Assembly: GCA_964017065.1 (NCBI GenBank)
Contig: OZ024788.1
Location: 1,783,021 to 1,847,020 of the forward strand
DNA: 64,000 nt
Direction of reading: 5' to 3'
DNA from: Haliclona indistincta
Lineage: Eukaryota > Porifera > Demospongiae > Haplosclerida > Chalinidae
Both the position numbers and the translations under genes were made by a program. Numbering within the stretch: the first letter of the stretch is position 1; the number at the start of each line of letters is the position of its first letter. This document shows positions 47,496-59,637 of this stretch, one piece after another. The notes beneath the pieces were generated by a model. That model saw only the letters and a program-made list of their open reading frames with translations, was not told the origin of the DNA and made no database searches.

Positions 47496-50400
47496 CATCG
47501 ATCTGCTTTTCAAACAGCTTTTCTAATGCTTTTTCACACTTCACCAGTGTCTGTAGAGAAACTCTAAAGAAATTGAAAAGTAATGCTCTGGCAAAACTTG
47601 CTCACTAACAAACACAACCTTTCATTCCTGTCAGTAAGAATAGAATAAATCCTATTTAATTTAAGATACTGTTCTGTCTTTTTTTCATCATCTCCCTGTT
47701 GGTGACTCAATTTTTCAATCAATCTTGCAAGTAGCGGTACATAAGGTTGTAGGTCTTGTATCAGTCGCATATAAGCATAATTTTCTTCCGGAGATATGGC
47801 AGGACTGCTGGTAGCCATTGAACTTGGTTTCCTTGGAGTGCTGTTGTGTTGCTGTAGTGATATAAATATAGTTTAGACGATGGTTCGAAGTGTCTATGGA
47901 GAGTTAGACCATACTTCAATGTAATTCTGCAATTTGATTGGTCAGCCAGAGGTGTTCTAAATCAAGTAGAACACTGCTGAATTTACTTAGACCATTACTT
48001 AGACCACCTTTAATTAACCATGTCATTAATAACCACAACAAAATGGCGTCGTCGAAAAACACACGCGAGTTTATCGTTCAAAAACGGGCTGTCGCTTGAC
48101 TTTGGGAACTTCTCTGGGTCCTCTACTACCTCGAGCGCTTTGTTTGCTTACGCAGGTATGGTCTAAATACCTCAGATGATAGATTCTCGGTGCCAGGAAA
48201 CCGAACTAGATGCCCTCGCGCTACACGCTCGGGACGTCTACAAACATCGGTTTCCGCGGTGATCTAAATCCCGTAGACACCTCGAATACATCATCTAACC
48301 TATATTTAGATCGCCGCAGAAACCGATGTATGGACGTCCCGAGCGCGTAGCACGAGGGCGTCTATTTGGGTTTCCAAGGGCAACCTAACACTCCTTGTAC
48401 TACAATGCGTGGGTGGATCAAAGGCGCCGACATGTGTCTTAATCCCATACACATCGCCTCCGGAAGTAAGAAGACGCTATCTTAGTGCCGTTGTGAGGTT
48501 AAACATATAATTCAAGAGATGCGCAAAGTCTCGGTGTTCCTCAACAAATGATTGCCTCTAGCCAGGAAAAACCAAGCGCTTGTCGACACACAATGGCTAG
48601 CCAACAGGAAACGATGCAATCGACGAGCGATGCCTTCTTACAGCAATCCTACGCTCATCTCAAAATACCTTGGGAACGCTGGCTGGCTCCACTCCTAGAC
48701 ACGCAATGCCTTCGAGTGAGCGATTCTTGGATTGCAAATGGGCACGCAATGCCCTCAAACAGCAACGGCCACTTTGAATACACGCACAATGCCACCACAG
48801 AAGGACACCTAGCTAGCTGACTGTGCTAGGGTCTTGCTGTGCTTCGATACAGCACAGCAAGACCCTAGCTACAGGGTTTTGCAAGTCACTTGTCGTGGTT
48901 AAAACGACAAATAGATGAGGCCACGCCCACTTATCCAGCACCACAGAATGTTAGCGAAAAGAAACGCTTGTAGTATCGTGTATGCTGCTTTTGCTGGGTG
49001 AACTTTGACCGTTGCAGTCAAAGCATAGACTATACTTGGTGATTTGAGAAAAATAACGGCAAGCCGCTATACCTTACACGATACTACAACTTAGTACAAG
49101 CGTTTCTTTTCGGCAACTTTCTGTGGTGCTGGAAAAGTGGGCGTGGCCTCGTCGATTTGTCGTTTTCACCGCGACAAGTGACCTGCAAAACCCTGTAGCC
49201 ATATTGCTGTGCACGAGATAAACGCGCATGCGTAGACACCCACGCACTGCCAGATAAACTCCATGCACCTACCTTGGGTTACGGGATATATCCTCGGCTG
49301 TTAATTAACTAGACGCCCTCACGTGGGGGGTTCCAGCATCGGAAATTCTAGACCACAACCCGATTTTTCAGTTTGCCCCTTTACCCACCACCCACAACGT
49401 CATTTTGCATCACTATAATGATATTCATAATCATCGCTTGATTATTCATGGTGTTAATTATATTCACGCAATACCACGTACTTAATATTCATGCGTCGAT
49501 CGCGCGAACGATGGCTATGAAAGTGCAGCAGTAGAAAAAGCACTGTTACTGTGGCTGTGGTTTTGAAACAACAGCCCTCAGTGACTACCACACAGCAGAA
49601 CAGAAAAGAGCAAGCGACTTAGGCGGCAAGCCATGACAGCAAACAAGATGCAACGCCTGCATGGTCAGCTACTTTCCTAAGGCTGTATCATGGCAGCAGT
49701 TCAGTCCACTACCTCTTGACTTCGATTTTTCAAACTTTCCAGCTTTAAGAACTCGTGATTTCTCAGCTCTAGTTCCACAACAGTTGTGTCCAGCTTGTTT
49801 TTTTGTGTGTATGCATGTTTTTGTTTAATTCTTCAGTTTACTTACAATACACAAGTTTTTATTATGCATAATTATTACTTGCTGGCCCGGGGCTGAGCAC
49901 TGTTAATACTGTGGTATATCACTGTAATCAACATGAACAATGATTGATCATTACCATCAGGAGCACATAAAAAGAAGGAGCGTGCAACTGTAAACCGCGC
50001 GTTATAGTGCCAACAGTGTATAATTAGATTCACAGATGTGTGCTCAGAACTTCCATATTTGGAAGTTTTTGTGCTTCATTAAATATGCGTGACGTACGTT
50101 CTGTGCACGTGATACATAATAGATCTAAGTGCGGCAAGAGAGGATGGCGCGAACCCCTCGACGTCTTAGTCAGGCCAGCTCCAAGAGAAAGCTGATCATG
50201 CTGTCTCCCCGGCGGATTCGTTTACAATAAGTTAAGAACTCGCCCGTGAGGAGCGCAATGAAAGCTGGGATGACCGTATTCAAGCTGAGCAACACCAGGC
50301 GCGCTCGCTGTCGTAAACTTACCAGTAATGCGCGTTAAATAGATATGACGTACGTTCATACTCAGGTAAAGCGGAAGTACGTCATTAATTATTAAAGTGT

Positions 50401-52007
50401 TGGCACTGTAAGTTGCACGCTCCTTCTTTTTATGTGCTCCTGTTACCATGCAATTAAGCCACTCTGCTGGTGAACATTGTCAGAAAATAAAATGATTTAA
50501 TGAACATGATTGTAGAAATTACGTACATATCTGTCTGAAATAGATCAGAAACTCCTAAATATGCCTGTACCATTTTTTCAATAAATGGACTTTTTTTCCA
50601 AAATGGTCTTTACCCACAGGCCACCAATCCTCTTTTTTGGCTTCGGGTCTGAAACTTTTAGTACTGGAACCCCCTGCCCTCGCGTCTAATTAATCAACCG
50701 CATCGTGTACATCCCTTAACCCACAGTAGGTGTAGTTTATCTGTAACGTAGACACCGAGAATCCATTGTCTAACGTATTTAGACCATAGCTGTGCTCACC
50801 AAACGAAGCACTTAAGGTAATAGAGACACCAGAAAAGTCGCCAGTGCTGAAAAACAGCGCGTTCTCAAAAGATAGCAGCATTATCTCGCATGCATTTTTT
50901 GACGACACCATGTTTTTGTGGTTATTAAGTACGCGGTTATATTAATAGGTTGTCTCCAGAGTTGAATAAGTTATTTATACCACCTCTGGCTGACCAATCA
51001 GAATGCAGAATTGCACTTATTTCCCTATATATAGCTATGGTCTACTAATTGATAGCAGATAAGAGAGAGAAAGGACAAACCAGTGCAGGGCCAGAGGGAG
51101 GTGGAGCAGGTGAGTGTGATACTGGAACAGCAGAAGGAGGGCCCTGATAGCCATCTACAAATGGTGACGAAGTTGCTGGAGGCTTGGAAAACATGTTAGT
51201 GTTGGCAGTATCTTGCTGTCCGAACGACATGTTTGGCAAGGCAGAGTAGGACTGCTCAACACCCATTCCAGGCTGAGGCCCACCAGCTAATATGTATGGA
51301 GGTGGACGTTGCTGTATCTCGCTCACTTGTTGACCGTAAGGCATTGTTCCACCCATCCATATGTTACCTATTCCTGGGTTAGGGGGCTGACCTGCCATAT
51401 AATTAGCATAAGGTTGAGAATGTTGCGGCATTATTTCAGTGGGAGATGGTCCTATGCCTGGCATGTATGAGTGTCCTGATCCCATCATCTGAGGAGAGTA
51501 GATGTTGGGATGAAGTGGGCGTGGGGTGTTGTAGTACTGTTGTTGAGGTAGCCCAGGGCGTACCATCTGCTGTTGAGGATCCATTGGACCACCAGCAAAA
51601 CCAATATTGGGTCTATACCTAGCAGCAGCTGCCGCTATAATTTATACATAATGGAAAGCTACACTGTACATATACCATGAATATTTATTCACCTTGTTGA
51701 CGCTGTCCTTGATGCTTGATGGAGACTATGACTTTAGCCACAGTCTGGTTGTATTCAGCCTAGTATAAAGACCTCATGACATAGTCAGGTCTCTCTGAAA
51801 TTAGGCACTAACCTCCACCCCCTTCGCTAATTCGTAGATTCTATTTTCTATGTCATTTGGATTACGGTTCAGAACTTCAGGATAGGCTCTCATTGCTTCA
51901 GCACTACGACAGGCACCACAGTATATATACAGTATAGGATATACAGAGGATGCTTACATTTTTGAGACCATTATATTCCGCCTTTCAGGGGTTCTCCACT
52001 CTTCCAT
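47496..52007 (-). CDS. MED15: Mediator complex subunit 15 (3' end not found)
   Basis: Minus-strand exons 52007-51958, 51903-51813, 51759-51693, 51634-51081, 47851-47619 and 47563-47496, all in phase. The first three encode a KIX-like domain (MEEWRTPERRNIMVSKI, then NRNPNDIENRIYELAKGVE, then YNQTVAKVIVSI), matching the WR...F/R and VF-type layout of MED15 KIX. The next exon is Gln/Pro/Gly/Met-rich and low in complexity, as in the middle of MED15. The last two hold the conserved MED15 block: LQPYVPLLARLIEKL, then YSILTDRNERVSLQTLVKCE. MED15 is a tail subunit linking DNA-bound activators to RNA polymerase II in the nucleus. The 3.2-kb intron is filled by a foldback element. The C-terminal exons were not identified downstream. 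Confidence 0.78.
48206..48362. repeat. Inverted repeat with about 60-bp arms
   Basis: CCCTCGCGCTACACGCTCGG mirrored by CCGAGCGCGTAGCACGAGGG; both arms also carry AACATCGGTTTC/GAAACCGATGT. Confidence 0.75.
48825..48869. repeat. Perfect 19-bp hairpin
   Basis: GCTAGGGTCTTGCTGTGCT, 7-base loop, then the exact complement. It overlaps the left end of the next inverted repeat. Confidence 0.95.
48862..49203. mobile_element. Foldback element with about 115-bp arms
   Basis: The left arm (CTACAGGGTTTTGCAAGTCA ...) is matched by the complement of the right arm with a small number of differences, including GAGGCCACGCCCACTT and AAAAGAAACGCTTGTA. Confidence 0.8.
49959..50441. mobile_element. MITE with perfect 31-bp terminal inverted repeats
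   Basis: AGGAGCACATAAAAAGAAGG (continuing through GTGCAACT) at 49959-49989 and its exact complement at 50411-50441; a 483-bp element without a coding frame. Confidence 0.85.
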
Positions 52008-53660
52008 TTTGTAGAATTACTAACACGCGGAAGAGTTCTAAATGTTTAGTAGCTCAGTAGCAGGTCAAGATGAGCTATCTAGCGCGTGGAAAAACGATTC
52101 TTACTGCTACGAACTTCGATCGCCACTGCCCTGCATGCCTGTAAGCTAACTTAGCTAAGGCAGGAAACAGCTCAAGTCACGTGAGTTAAGACTTACTGCA
52201 TGACGTCATTTGTTTTGTGTGAAATCGAAAGACCTGTGCTGTTACATGTGCTTAAGAGCTGGCCTGCCAGAACGCTCCCATAAAGATTCTTCTGTTGTAC
52301 TGAAGCTACTTCCTGTAATGTTGACGAACTATTGACTGTCTCGCCGTTTCTGGAGCAGAGCCGTGAGCTATAGCATTAAATTCGCAACAGAATTCTGTTG
52401 TAAATTAACTATGAATCACATTATTATGCTTATGAATCTCATTTCCACTGTTCACTATCAATAGTCTTCCATTATCTAAGCTTCTCGACTGAAGGAGTTC
52501 CGATAAACAAGGTTGTACATATGAATTGCTTCCAGTAGTGTGTCAGTGGAGGAAAGAAATTTGAAATGATCATTACAAGCTGTTTTAGTGCATTTGTCTT
52601 CCCATAAGCTAGTGGATGGGGTCTTGTCTTATAGAATCATTTATCAGTAGTCTATAATGTATTCAGTCTTCAGACCATTAATAAGAAGATTTCTACTCAA
52701 AAACCTGAGCAGAACCACAGCATTTGCCGAAGCAAGAGAGTAGAAAAGTTTGGCAGGATTGCCCCTGATAGTATTCTGTCAAGATAATTTGTCCTTAGAA
52801 AGAGCATATACTTTGCAGTTTTTGTGACTGCACTTTCATGAGAAACCACTGCTCTTTATCGAACAAAACCTTTTTTGCAATGTGACCATTGAGAACATTA
52901 AGATTACTATAATTTTAATTGTACGAACTGCAACAACCGTCTGTAGAAAAAGTGCTCTCTTTGAGTCCGCTGCTGTTCTACAATAATTATTAGTGTATTA
53001 TCTGTCAGGAGTTTATCATGTTTATCCATGCAGGGAACGTACAACTGTTGAACAACGGAAAATAAATGGACCCGGCATTGCGCACAAAATGTAATACAGC
53101 ATTTGTTGACATTATAACTCAAACAGACAATTTTCAACGTGCCGAGCAGTGGAAATATTTTGTGTGAGTGCCATTGCGCTATTTGAAGTTGTATGCTTCC
53201 TTGGAATGATAAGCTTCTGTCCTGTATTGTGTTAAAAATCCTGTTTTAGGTGATTTGAAGAGCATTATTTACAAGTTGAAAATTAATTCTCTTTTTTATA
53301 TTAAAAAAATGGGATAAAATTGCACAAAGATTGTGGTTTTAGACTTATTCTAGAGCATGAAGTGTTGTTAATCACTTTCTTGAGTAACTATTGGGACAAA
53401 AGCTGTTGTTCTCATAATTTTCACACATCCAATAGTCATCATAACACTCCGGTTATTGACTAATGACAATTCACCACTTCCTAAGAAAGTTCACAAATTC
53501 CATAGCCCATGATGGTCTAGTAATTATGAGCATCGTACTAATTATAATACTCGAATTTGACCACTATAATTGGTATCTAACAGGTCATGAATAATTATAA
53601 TCAACTAAAGCATGCTACAGGATCAGGGTTAACAAGTGTTATTACATAGTACGTCATCTT
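52008..53660. other. Intergenic, no gene recognised
   Basis: Upstream flank of MED15 and beyond; only short frames without supporting splice sites or motifs. Confidence 0.5.
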
Positions 53661-53817
53661 TCACCAATCAGATTGCTCTATTCGAGGGCATTAATGTAGG
53701 TTATTGACCGCGCGTAGCGTCTTCTATAGCAACAGACCGTTGCGTCTTTGCGAGTTTGAAAAATTCGCAATGTTATTGCGCTCACAGAGATGAACTATGT
53801 AATAAATCATTTATTGC

Positions 53818-53956
53818 CTCACAACTCGGGCAATAACCGACATTAATGACCTCGGGAAAGTCGGTTACCCTCGTACAGTCTCGGGCTGCGCCCTCGACCG
53901 TAACTCGGGCAACCTACTTTCCCGCGGTCATTAATGTCGGTTATTGCCCTCGTGTG
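53818..53956. repeat. Foldback with GGGCAATAACCGACATTAATG arms
   Basis: The 23-bp core arms at 53828-53850 and 53927-53949 are exact complements and extend imperfectly outward (CTCACAACTC / GTGTGAG). The flank at 53663 (CCAATCAGATTG) is shared with the block near 47231. Confidence 0.8.
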
Positions 53957-54059
53957 AGGGCAATAACTAATACTTAAATTTTGCTCGAGATAAACTGGCT
54001 ATCTCTCATGCTTTTCTTTTAAAACTTTAACCTTTAAATTTTTTATAAGGTTCATTGCC

Positions 54060-54270
54060 GATAAACCTCTTTCTGTATTGTAGCTCCATACTTCAGTATG
54101 AGCCAGGACTTTACCAGCGATAGGAGAACTGGTCAAACCAGTTTGATTGCATCAGCCGCAGTGCAACATTCGAGAGAAAAACAGGATCACGTGAGAGACG
54201 AGTGTGTACAATATGTATCAGTAGGTGGGGTTTAGTGAGTTATTCACAACCTCTGGTTGCAGCATGTCAT
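54060..54270 (+). repeat. Segmental repeat, copy 1
   Basis: Closely matches 55490-55720, from CTGTATTGTAGCTCCATACT through GTGAGTTATTCACAACCTC. The frame AILQSEPGLYLGKA in copy 2 is not recognised. Confidence 0.8.
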
Positions 54271-54672
54271 TATAATGTTATAATGTTTGTTTGATGTGAA
54301 AACTTTACCTATTCAACCTACCAGAAGATGATGCTTTCCAATACCTTTGAAATGATAACTAGGTTTTGGACACACATGTTGTGAAATAGCAGTTTATCAC
54401 TTGGATAAAGTTTTAGACAAATAACAGGCTTGTCACTACAGGTCAGTTTGCTCTTATGAAACCCTGTCATACCGTATAACCGGTAATTTTCGACACCCAA
54501 ATATTTCGTACGTAAAATTTTAGACCAGATTTAATATTCGTAACGCTTGCACCTTTCGAAAATTAAATCACACCGAAATTTAAATTTGCCTATTATAATT
54601 TTGACGCGCTTGACACACGGAGGAGGACGGAGAGACGACGACTGTTTCCATGCAGTTGCGTAAGAACCTATC

Positions 54673-54935
54673 ATGTCTATAGTTGGAGAACACTTGCCTG
54701 CCGTCATAATTAAGTCTAGAAACATTCAAGATCGTTATGCGGTGGCTGTGGTTAGAACCGACACAGAGACAGAAACAGATACCGGTACTTCCGCCACGAC
54801 TGCAGGGCATCTGCCATGGAAAATATCTTGCCTATGTTCTCTTTCTTCGTCGCAGCGGTACCATCTCACACTGTGTAGGGATGACTGTGAATTAGATGGC
54901 GGCTACTCATGTGAGAAATCTTCCTTGCCTTGAGT
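54673..54935 (+). pseudogene. HIRAN-like domain fragment
   Basis: The frame reads IVGEHLPAV, then NIQDRYAVAVVR, then AGHLPWKISCLCSL. This is the order (E.L....N..D.YAVAV....vGHLPr.iS..CSL) seen in a HIRAN-like domain widespread in sponges and cnidarians (from memory). It is short, has an expanded ETETDTGTSATT run, and loses the usual ending, so it is likely a decayed exon. Confidence 0.45.
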
Positions 54936-55136
54936 TGATAAACTGTTGACCTTGTAGTCAGTCATCTCAAAGCACTACTTTTCACTAAATATATTTCATA
55001 CCATACTCTGCAATAAGCAGTTTTTAAGAATTATTTTAATAATGATTAATTTTACAAATTAAAACTTTTGCTATGGTATACAAAGACAACTATGGAATAA
55101 AATACACTGTTTGAGAGTACCATAAGCTTTTGTGTA

Positions 55137-55293
55137 ACTGTTAACTTGTTTCATAACCGTCTGGACATTTGCTGTTGTTTTCACAGCTGCTGCACATCTC
55201 ATGACTGTCACCACACTCCCAATTGCTGACAGATGATACTGAAGTGCTGGTGTTGCATCCTTCACAGATTCCGTCGCCCGTGATCATTGTCTA
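55137..55293 (-). CDS. Possible cysteine-rich terminal exon
   Basis: The minus-strand frame after an acceptor-like ATTAG reads GDGICEGCN, then WECGDSHEMCSSCENNSKCP, ending DGYETS and a stop. The Cys pairs resemble a small zinc-binding or disulfide module. No upstream exons could be joined, so its reality as a gene is unsure. Confidence 0.3.
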
Positions 55294-55489
55294 ATATTGG
55301 CATCATTAAAATACGTAAATCTAACCACAATTCATTGTATCTATAGATCTGTTGAAAAGCATTTTACAACTCACCAAGAATTAAGGTTAGATGTCAACTG
55401 TTGCAGAAAACAAACTAGCTATGCCACGCTTTTCTTTCTAGGTCTTTTATAGGAGTCCTCACCTTTTAATCTTTAATGAGGTTCATTGC

Positions 55490-55720
55490 CGATAAATCTC
55501 CGATCTCCACCTCTCTGTATTGTAGCTCCATACTTCAGTCTGAACCGGGACTTTACCTGGGGAAGGCAGCGATAGGAAAACTGGTCAAACCAGTTTGCAT
55601 CAGCCACAATGGAACATTCGAGAGGAAAACAGGATCACGTGAGAGACGAGTGTGTACAATATGTATCAGTAGGTGGGGTTTAGTGAGTTATTCACAACCT
55701 CTGGTTGCGGCATGTCATTA
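55490..55720 (+). repeat. Segmental repeat, copy 2
   Basis: Second copy of 54060-54270, about 1.43 kb away in the same orientation. 55721-56870 after it has no recognisable gene. Confidence 0.8.
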
Positions 55721-56870
55721 CTTGTTTCCACAGATTCAGTGATGATGACTACGATCAAAGAGCACCGCAACTCACCAATCAACATATGTGACTCACTGAC
55801 CCTCCTCAAACCCTCCTCCTCCAGCACAACTAGCCAGCACTCATGGAGAGAATGATAACACTTGTAATGGACTGGGATGCATAATTGGGTCAAGTCCCTC
55901 CCTCTTGAAGCTGCCGGCAGACATCTGATCCTCATGTAAGCATCCAGAATCAACACAGGAACCCATAGAGAGCTACCCCACTCCACACGATGAATGTCAT
56001 AGATAATGCAACTGTTTAAATCAAGTTACCTCTTCCCGAGGCGGCTTTGCAGTGCATACAGTACATATTGGAGGTTAGTTTCTGATCAATTTGTAGTGTG
56101 TTAAAAATCCAGAAAGATATGCATTCTGATTTGTTTCATGGTGGGTCTGTACTTGGGTATTTGTAATGCAGTTATAACAGTTCTTTCTTGAGCTTTGTTA
56201 GTTGTGTAATTGTAGTCATGGAAACAGCTTGCCTATGAGGGGTGTGGTTATTCATCCGACTGACGTAACTACATGTCACATTTACTGGCACTGCCTAAGC
56301 TTAGAACTGCTGGTCGTGAATTTTTGATGATTTGTGTAGGCACATATTTGGAAGCCATCACTGCTTCAGACATTTACACACTCTTGATGGACGTTTACAT
56401 AACAGTGTTCTTGATGCATGAAATTGTAAGTCATCCTAATTGTGTTATTGGAGAATTCTAAAAATAGCAACATTGTTATGACATAGCTTCATACTTGAAA
56501 TTTTGTGTAAAATTCTGACACTGAGTTGATTTTTATTATAGAGTTGTAATTTAACCTCTCCCTCTCTGCATTCTACATGTACGTTGAATGATGGTAGTGC
56601 ATGCTTTTGGCACTTTCCTTCTGAACATTGTCATAATGTTATAATTTATAATGCCTAAAATGCCTTTGTAATGTCATGCCGATAAGTATGTGAGTGTATG
56701 TGAAATGTTTGACTAGATAGAACTACGGAATTCTACTTTCTTCTCTAATGGTGATGTAAAGCTTCTTCCCCCAGCCGTACTTCATCATGTCACTTCTTCT
56801 TGCCTCGTGATGATTGAAGACGTTTTGGTGCACGCTACAAAAAAGATATAAAAGCACTAAGAGCATCAAA

Positions 56871-57208
56871 CTAGGTATACCAGACTACCAGTATACCAGG
56901 TATACCAGTATACTAGTATACCAGGTAAACCAGGTATACCAGTATACCAGTATACCAGGTATACCAGACTGCCATACCAGGTATACCAGACTACCAGTAT
57001 ACCAGGTATACCAGTATACCAGGTATACCAGTATACCAGGTATACCAGGTATACCAGTATACTAGGTATACCAATACCAGGTATACCAATACCAGGTATA
57101 CCAATACCAGGTATACCAGTATACCAGTATACCGGTATACCAGGTATACCAATACCAGGTATACCAGTATACCAGGTATACCAGTATACCGGTATACCAG
57201 TATACCAA
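56871..57208. repeat. Self-complementary minisatellite (GTATACCAG units)
   Basis: About 340 bp of GGTATACCA and GTATACCAGTATACCAG units of 9-11 bp. Because GTATAC and GGTATACC are their own complements, both strands have similar frames (GIPVYWYTW-like), which are not genes. Confidence 0.97.
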
Positions 57209-57323
57209 TGTAGTAACAACATGCACTCTGTACTTATAACAACCTGACACACAACACATACACAAAAGTCCATGTTCTATTATGTTGTCAAATAAACAGT
57301 GTTTTTGTTTAATGTATTGCTGT

Positions 57324-57790
57324 ACTCTGTTAGTGTATTATACCGGTTTAGTTGCTCTTGAGGTGGTTTTCGTGGTCCTAGTAGTCACCTGCCATCAGTT
57401 GGTAAAACAATGGCTATAATTATGTTACTTCTGTCTACTCACCGTTTTGGTTTTAGTGACAGTCTTGGTTGCCCTAGGTTTGCTTGGCTAAAGAAAGCAC
57501 AAATGGAATTCTCATCGATAATTATAACGAAATTCCAAGCTGTGTACAGACTTTAAGAGCTTACCGCTTTCCTAGGCATAATTGTGGTGAAGTCAGTATT
57601 TTATCAGTTGACTATGATAACACAGTAAGGATAGATTTTCGTAGTAAACACTCTGGGGTGTGGCTTTTTTTGAATTGTTGCCGGGTATTTACCTTACCTG
57701 TAACTCACATGTCTATCACATGCAGCTACTCATAAACATAGATGAGTTATTCATAACCTAATGAATGTTTGTCAATCAGTTCCATGAATA
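57324..57790 (+). repeat. Segmental repeat, copy 1 (partner at 63225)
   Basis: From CTCTGTTAGTGTA through GTTGCTCTTGAGGTGGTTTT to GTTTGTCAATCAGTTCCATG the sequence recurs at 63225-63690. No function recognised. Confidence 0.8.
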
Positions 57791-58066
57791 TGATTTTTCA
57801 GCACAGAAAGTGAATCTGTCTCTTTAGTTGTGAAATAGAATGGTTAGTGTATTAGCCCTTGTTTCTGTATAATTGTGCATAACTTGATGTTGCTGAAAGA
57901 CACTATTATTGTGCACATATACCATTTCCTGTGTGCCAGGAAGTAGCTGTAGTTGACTGGTAATTACCAGATCGGGATTGTCAAGTTGTTTATAGCTTAC
58001 GGGATTATTATCATCAAAGAATCGACCACAAGTATCTACCTTTTGAAAAAAGACAGTAACTATGCA

Positions 58067-58374
58067 CAGTGGCGGATCCAGGAAAAGAAGATGGGGAGGG
58101 CCAATGTGTGGCGCAGAGCGGCGGCGAAAATTTTTAGCTAATTAATATTCATGAAGGTCGTAATAATTGACTCTGGCACGCATCATCGCAGCGAGCGCGC
58201 TAGTCAGTACACAACACAGCGAGCGCGCTAGTCAGTAGTGAGAACTCTGGTAAGAGTGTTGCACTGTAGGTAAAACTTTAGGCGTGGCAATCAATAAAAT
58301 AGTCTATGAATTAATTAAATGTGCTCGCGAAGGGGGGGAATTGGCCCCCGATTCCCCCCCTGGATCCGCCACTG
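58067..58374. mobile_element. hAT-type MITE (CAGTGGCGGATCCAGG ends)
   Basis: CAGTGGCGGATCCAGG at the left and CCTGGATCCGCCACTG at the right are exact inverted repeats; 308 bp. ATGCA on both sides may be part of the target duplication. This end is common to hAT-like MITEs in many animals. 57791-59021 contains no other gene. Confidence 0.85.
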
Positions 58375-59021
58375 ATGCAGTCCACTAGCTATTAAAGCAC
58401 TAGTTTGGGGCAATAATACTAGGGTGACCTAATTGCTTAGCAGCCAGTAGTGGGAAACTATAGATATTGCGAAACAAAGCTTGACTTTGTTGTCGTTCTG
58501 TAATAATGATTGACAACAGCAAAACTATATTTGTTTGTTCTAGGAATTATCATAGGGCTGGTAAATTTTTTTCAGCACAAAACTTTCACTTAGTTAATTT
58601 TAGTGAGACCTAATTTTTTGATTACAACAAGTTCATTATTTTTGCTAATTCTTCACTATCAGCTCTACGACATACATGTGGTTTAGATATTACTACCAAC
58701 ATGCGGTCACTGGTACTTTAATGCTCTACATGTAAGTGAAACCAAGCTGCTTCTTGCGCTATTGAAAATCGTTCTTTTAGAACAACAATGAGTTTTGAAT
58801 ACATCGTGAAAATTCAGGTCTCGCTAAAAAAATAAGTAAATAATTTTTGGTGCCATAAAATTATTGGATCTACAGTACTATACAAAGCATCCCTTTTCCG
58901 GCGCAACACATTTTGAGCCATTATTGTTAACCAGCTATCATCAATCTTGTTCTAGTTCACTGATTTGAAAGGAGTAGCTACTTCTGTCATAATTTTGCGT
59001 TTAGCACATTATAGTATTTTT

Positions 59022-59400
59022 ATTATTATTATTAATATTATATGACACAAGCCGAAGCTCCAACTAGTGGAGCAGCCTACTACAATATGATTTAACTAAT
59101 GATGAAGAGATGAGCATGAGGAGCGGGGACACATAAAATGAAAAGTACACAGAGTGAAAATGAGCATTAAAATGATTCCAGAGAAACTCAGATAAAAATG
59201 TTTTATGGTTTTAAATGGAAGAGATAAGTCAATTGTGGGAAGGGCGTTCCATAGCCTAATGATTCTGTTTAAGTAGAAATGTTGACCAGTTCTTGCATGT
59301 TGCCTACCACTACATGCAACATGCATTATACATGAGAAGCTTTTATCTATTTGTCCCCTACTCTGTCTGTTGGATTTTGTTTTTTTTCTGATCACCTTTT
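59022..59400 (-). mobile_element. LINE 3' fragment
   Basis: The minus-strand frame contains HARTGQHFYLNRIIRLWNAL followed by PTIDLSLPFKT, the characteristic end of many CR1/Jockey-type reverse transcriptases. A run of AATAATAATA-type repeats at the minus-strand 3' side (59022-59041) is the tail. 5'-truncated and inactive. Confidence 0.75.
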
Positions 59401-59637
59401 GTAGTTGTGTGTTTTCACTGCTTAGCGAGTGTGTAGATGATGGAATGAGGGAGTTAGCCTATAAGATGGGGTCAAACAGTTCATGTTAGTTTATCACTGT
59501 TAAACTGTCAGGTACGTAGTTCCTTCCTCTGTCTCAGCCTTCTTCCTCTCTGACTGACCTTTTCTCTCTAGTGATCTTTGTCTGGACACTCAGCTGAGAG
59601 GTAGAGAGTACATGGAGTACAAGTAGCACACTCTACC

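Larger units (their letters stand above)
47905..51044. mobile_element. 3.1-kb foldback-like element filling a MED15 intron
   Basis: Left end TTAGACCATA and right end TATGGTCTA are inverted; for 250-300 bp the arms remain alignable (for example GATTGGTCAGCCAGAGGTG at 47949-47967 and its complement at 50977-50999; ATGGCGTCGTCGAAAAA versus ATGGTGTCGTCAAAAAA). The minus-strand frame at 50690-50911 lies in one arm and is decayed in the other. The interior is stacked with other palindromes. No transposase was recognised. Confidence 0.6.

Noticed and set aside
48548..48820. 90-codon plus-strand frame inside the MED15 intron
   Set aside because: Lies in foldback sequence, has no known motif, and its neighbours are palindromes.
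50690..50911. 73-codon minus-strand frame that looked like a membrane-glycoprotein fragment
   Set aside because: It lies in one arm of the 3.1-kb foldback and the matching arm is full of stops; the resemblance was too weak to name.
56866..57273. Frames rich in GIPVYWYTW
   Set aside because: Translation of a palindromic minisatellite; the same frame type appears on both strands.
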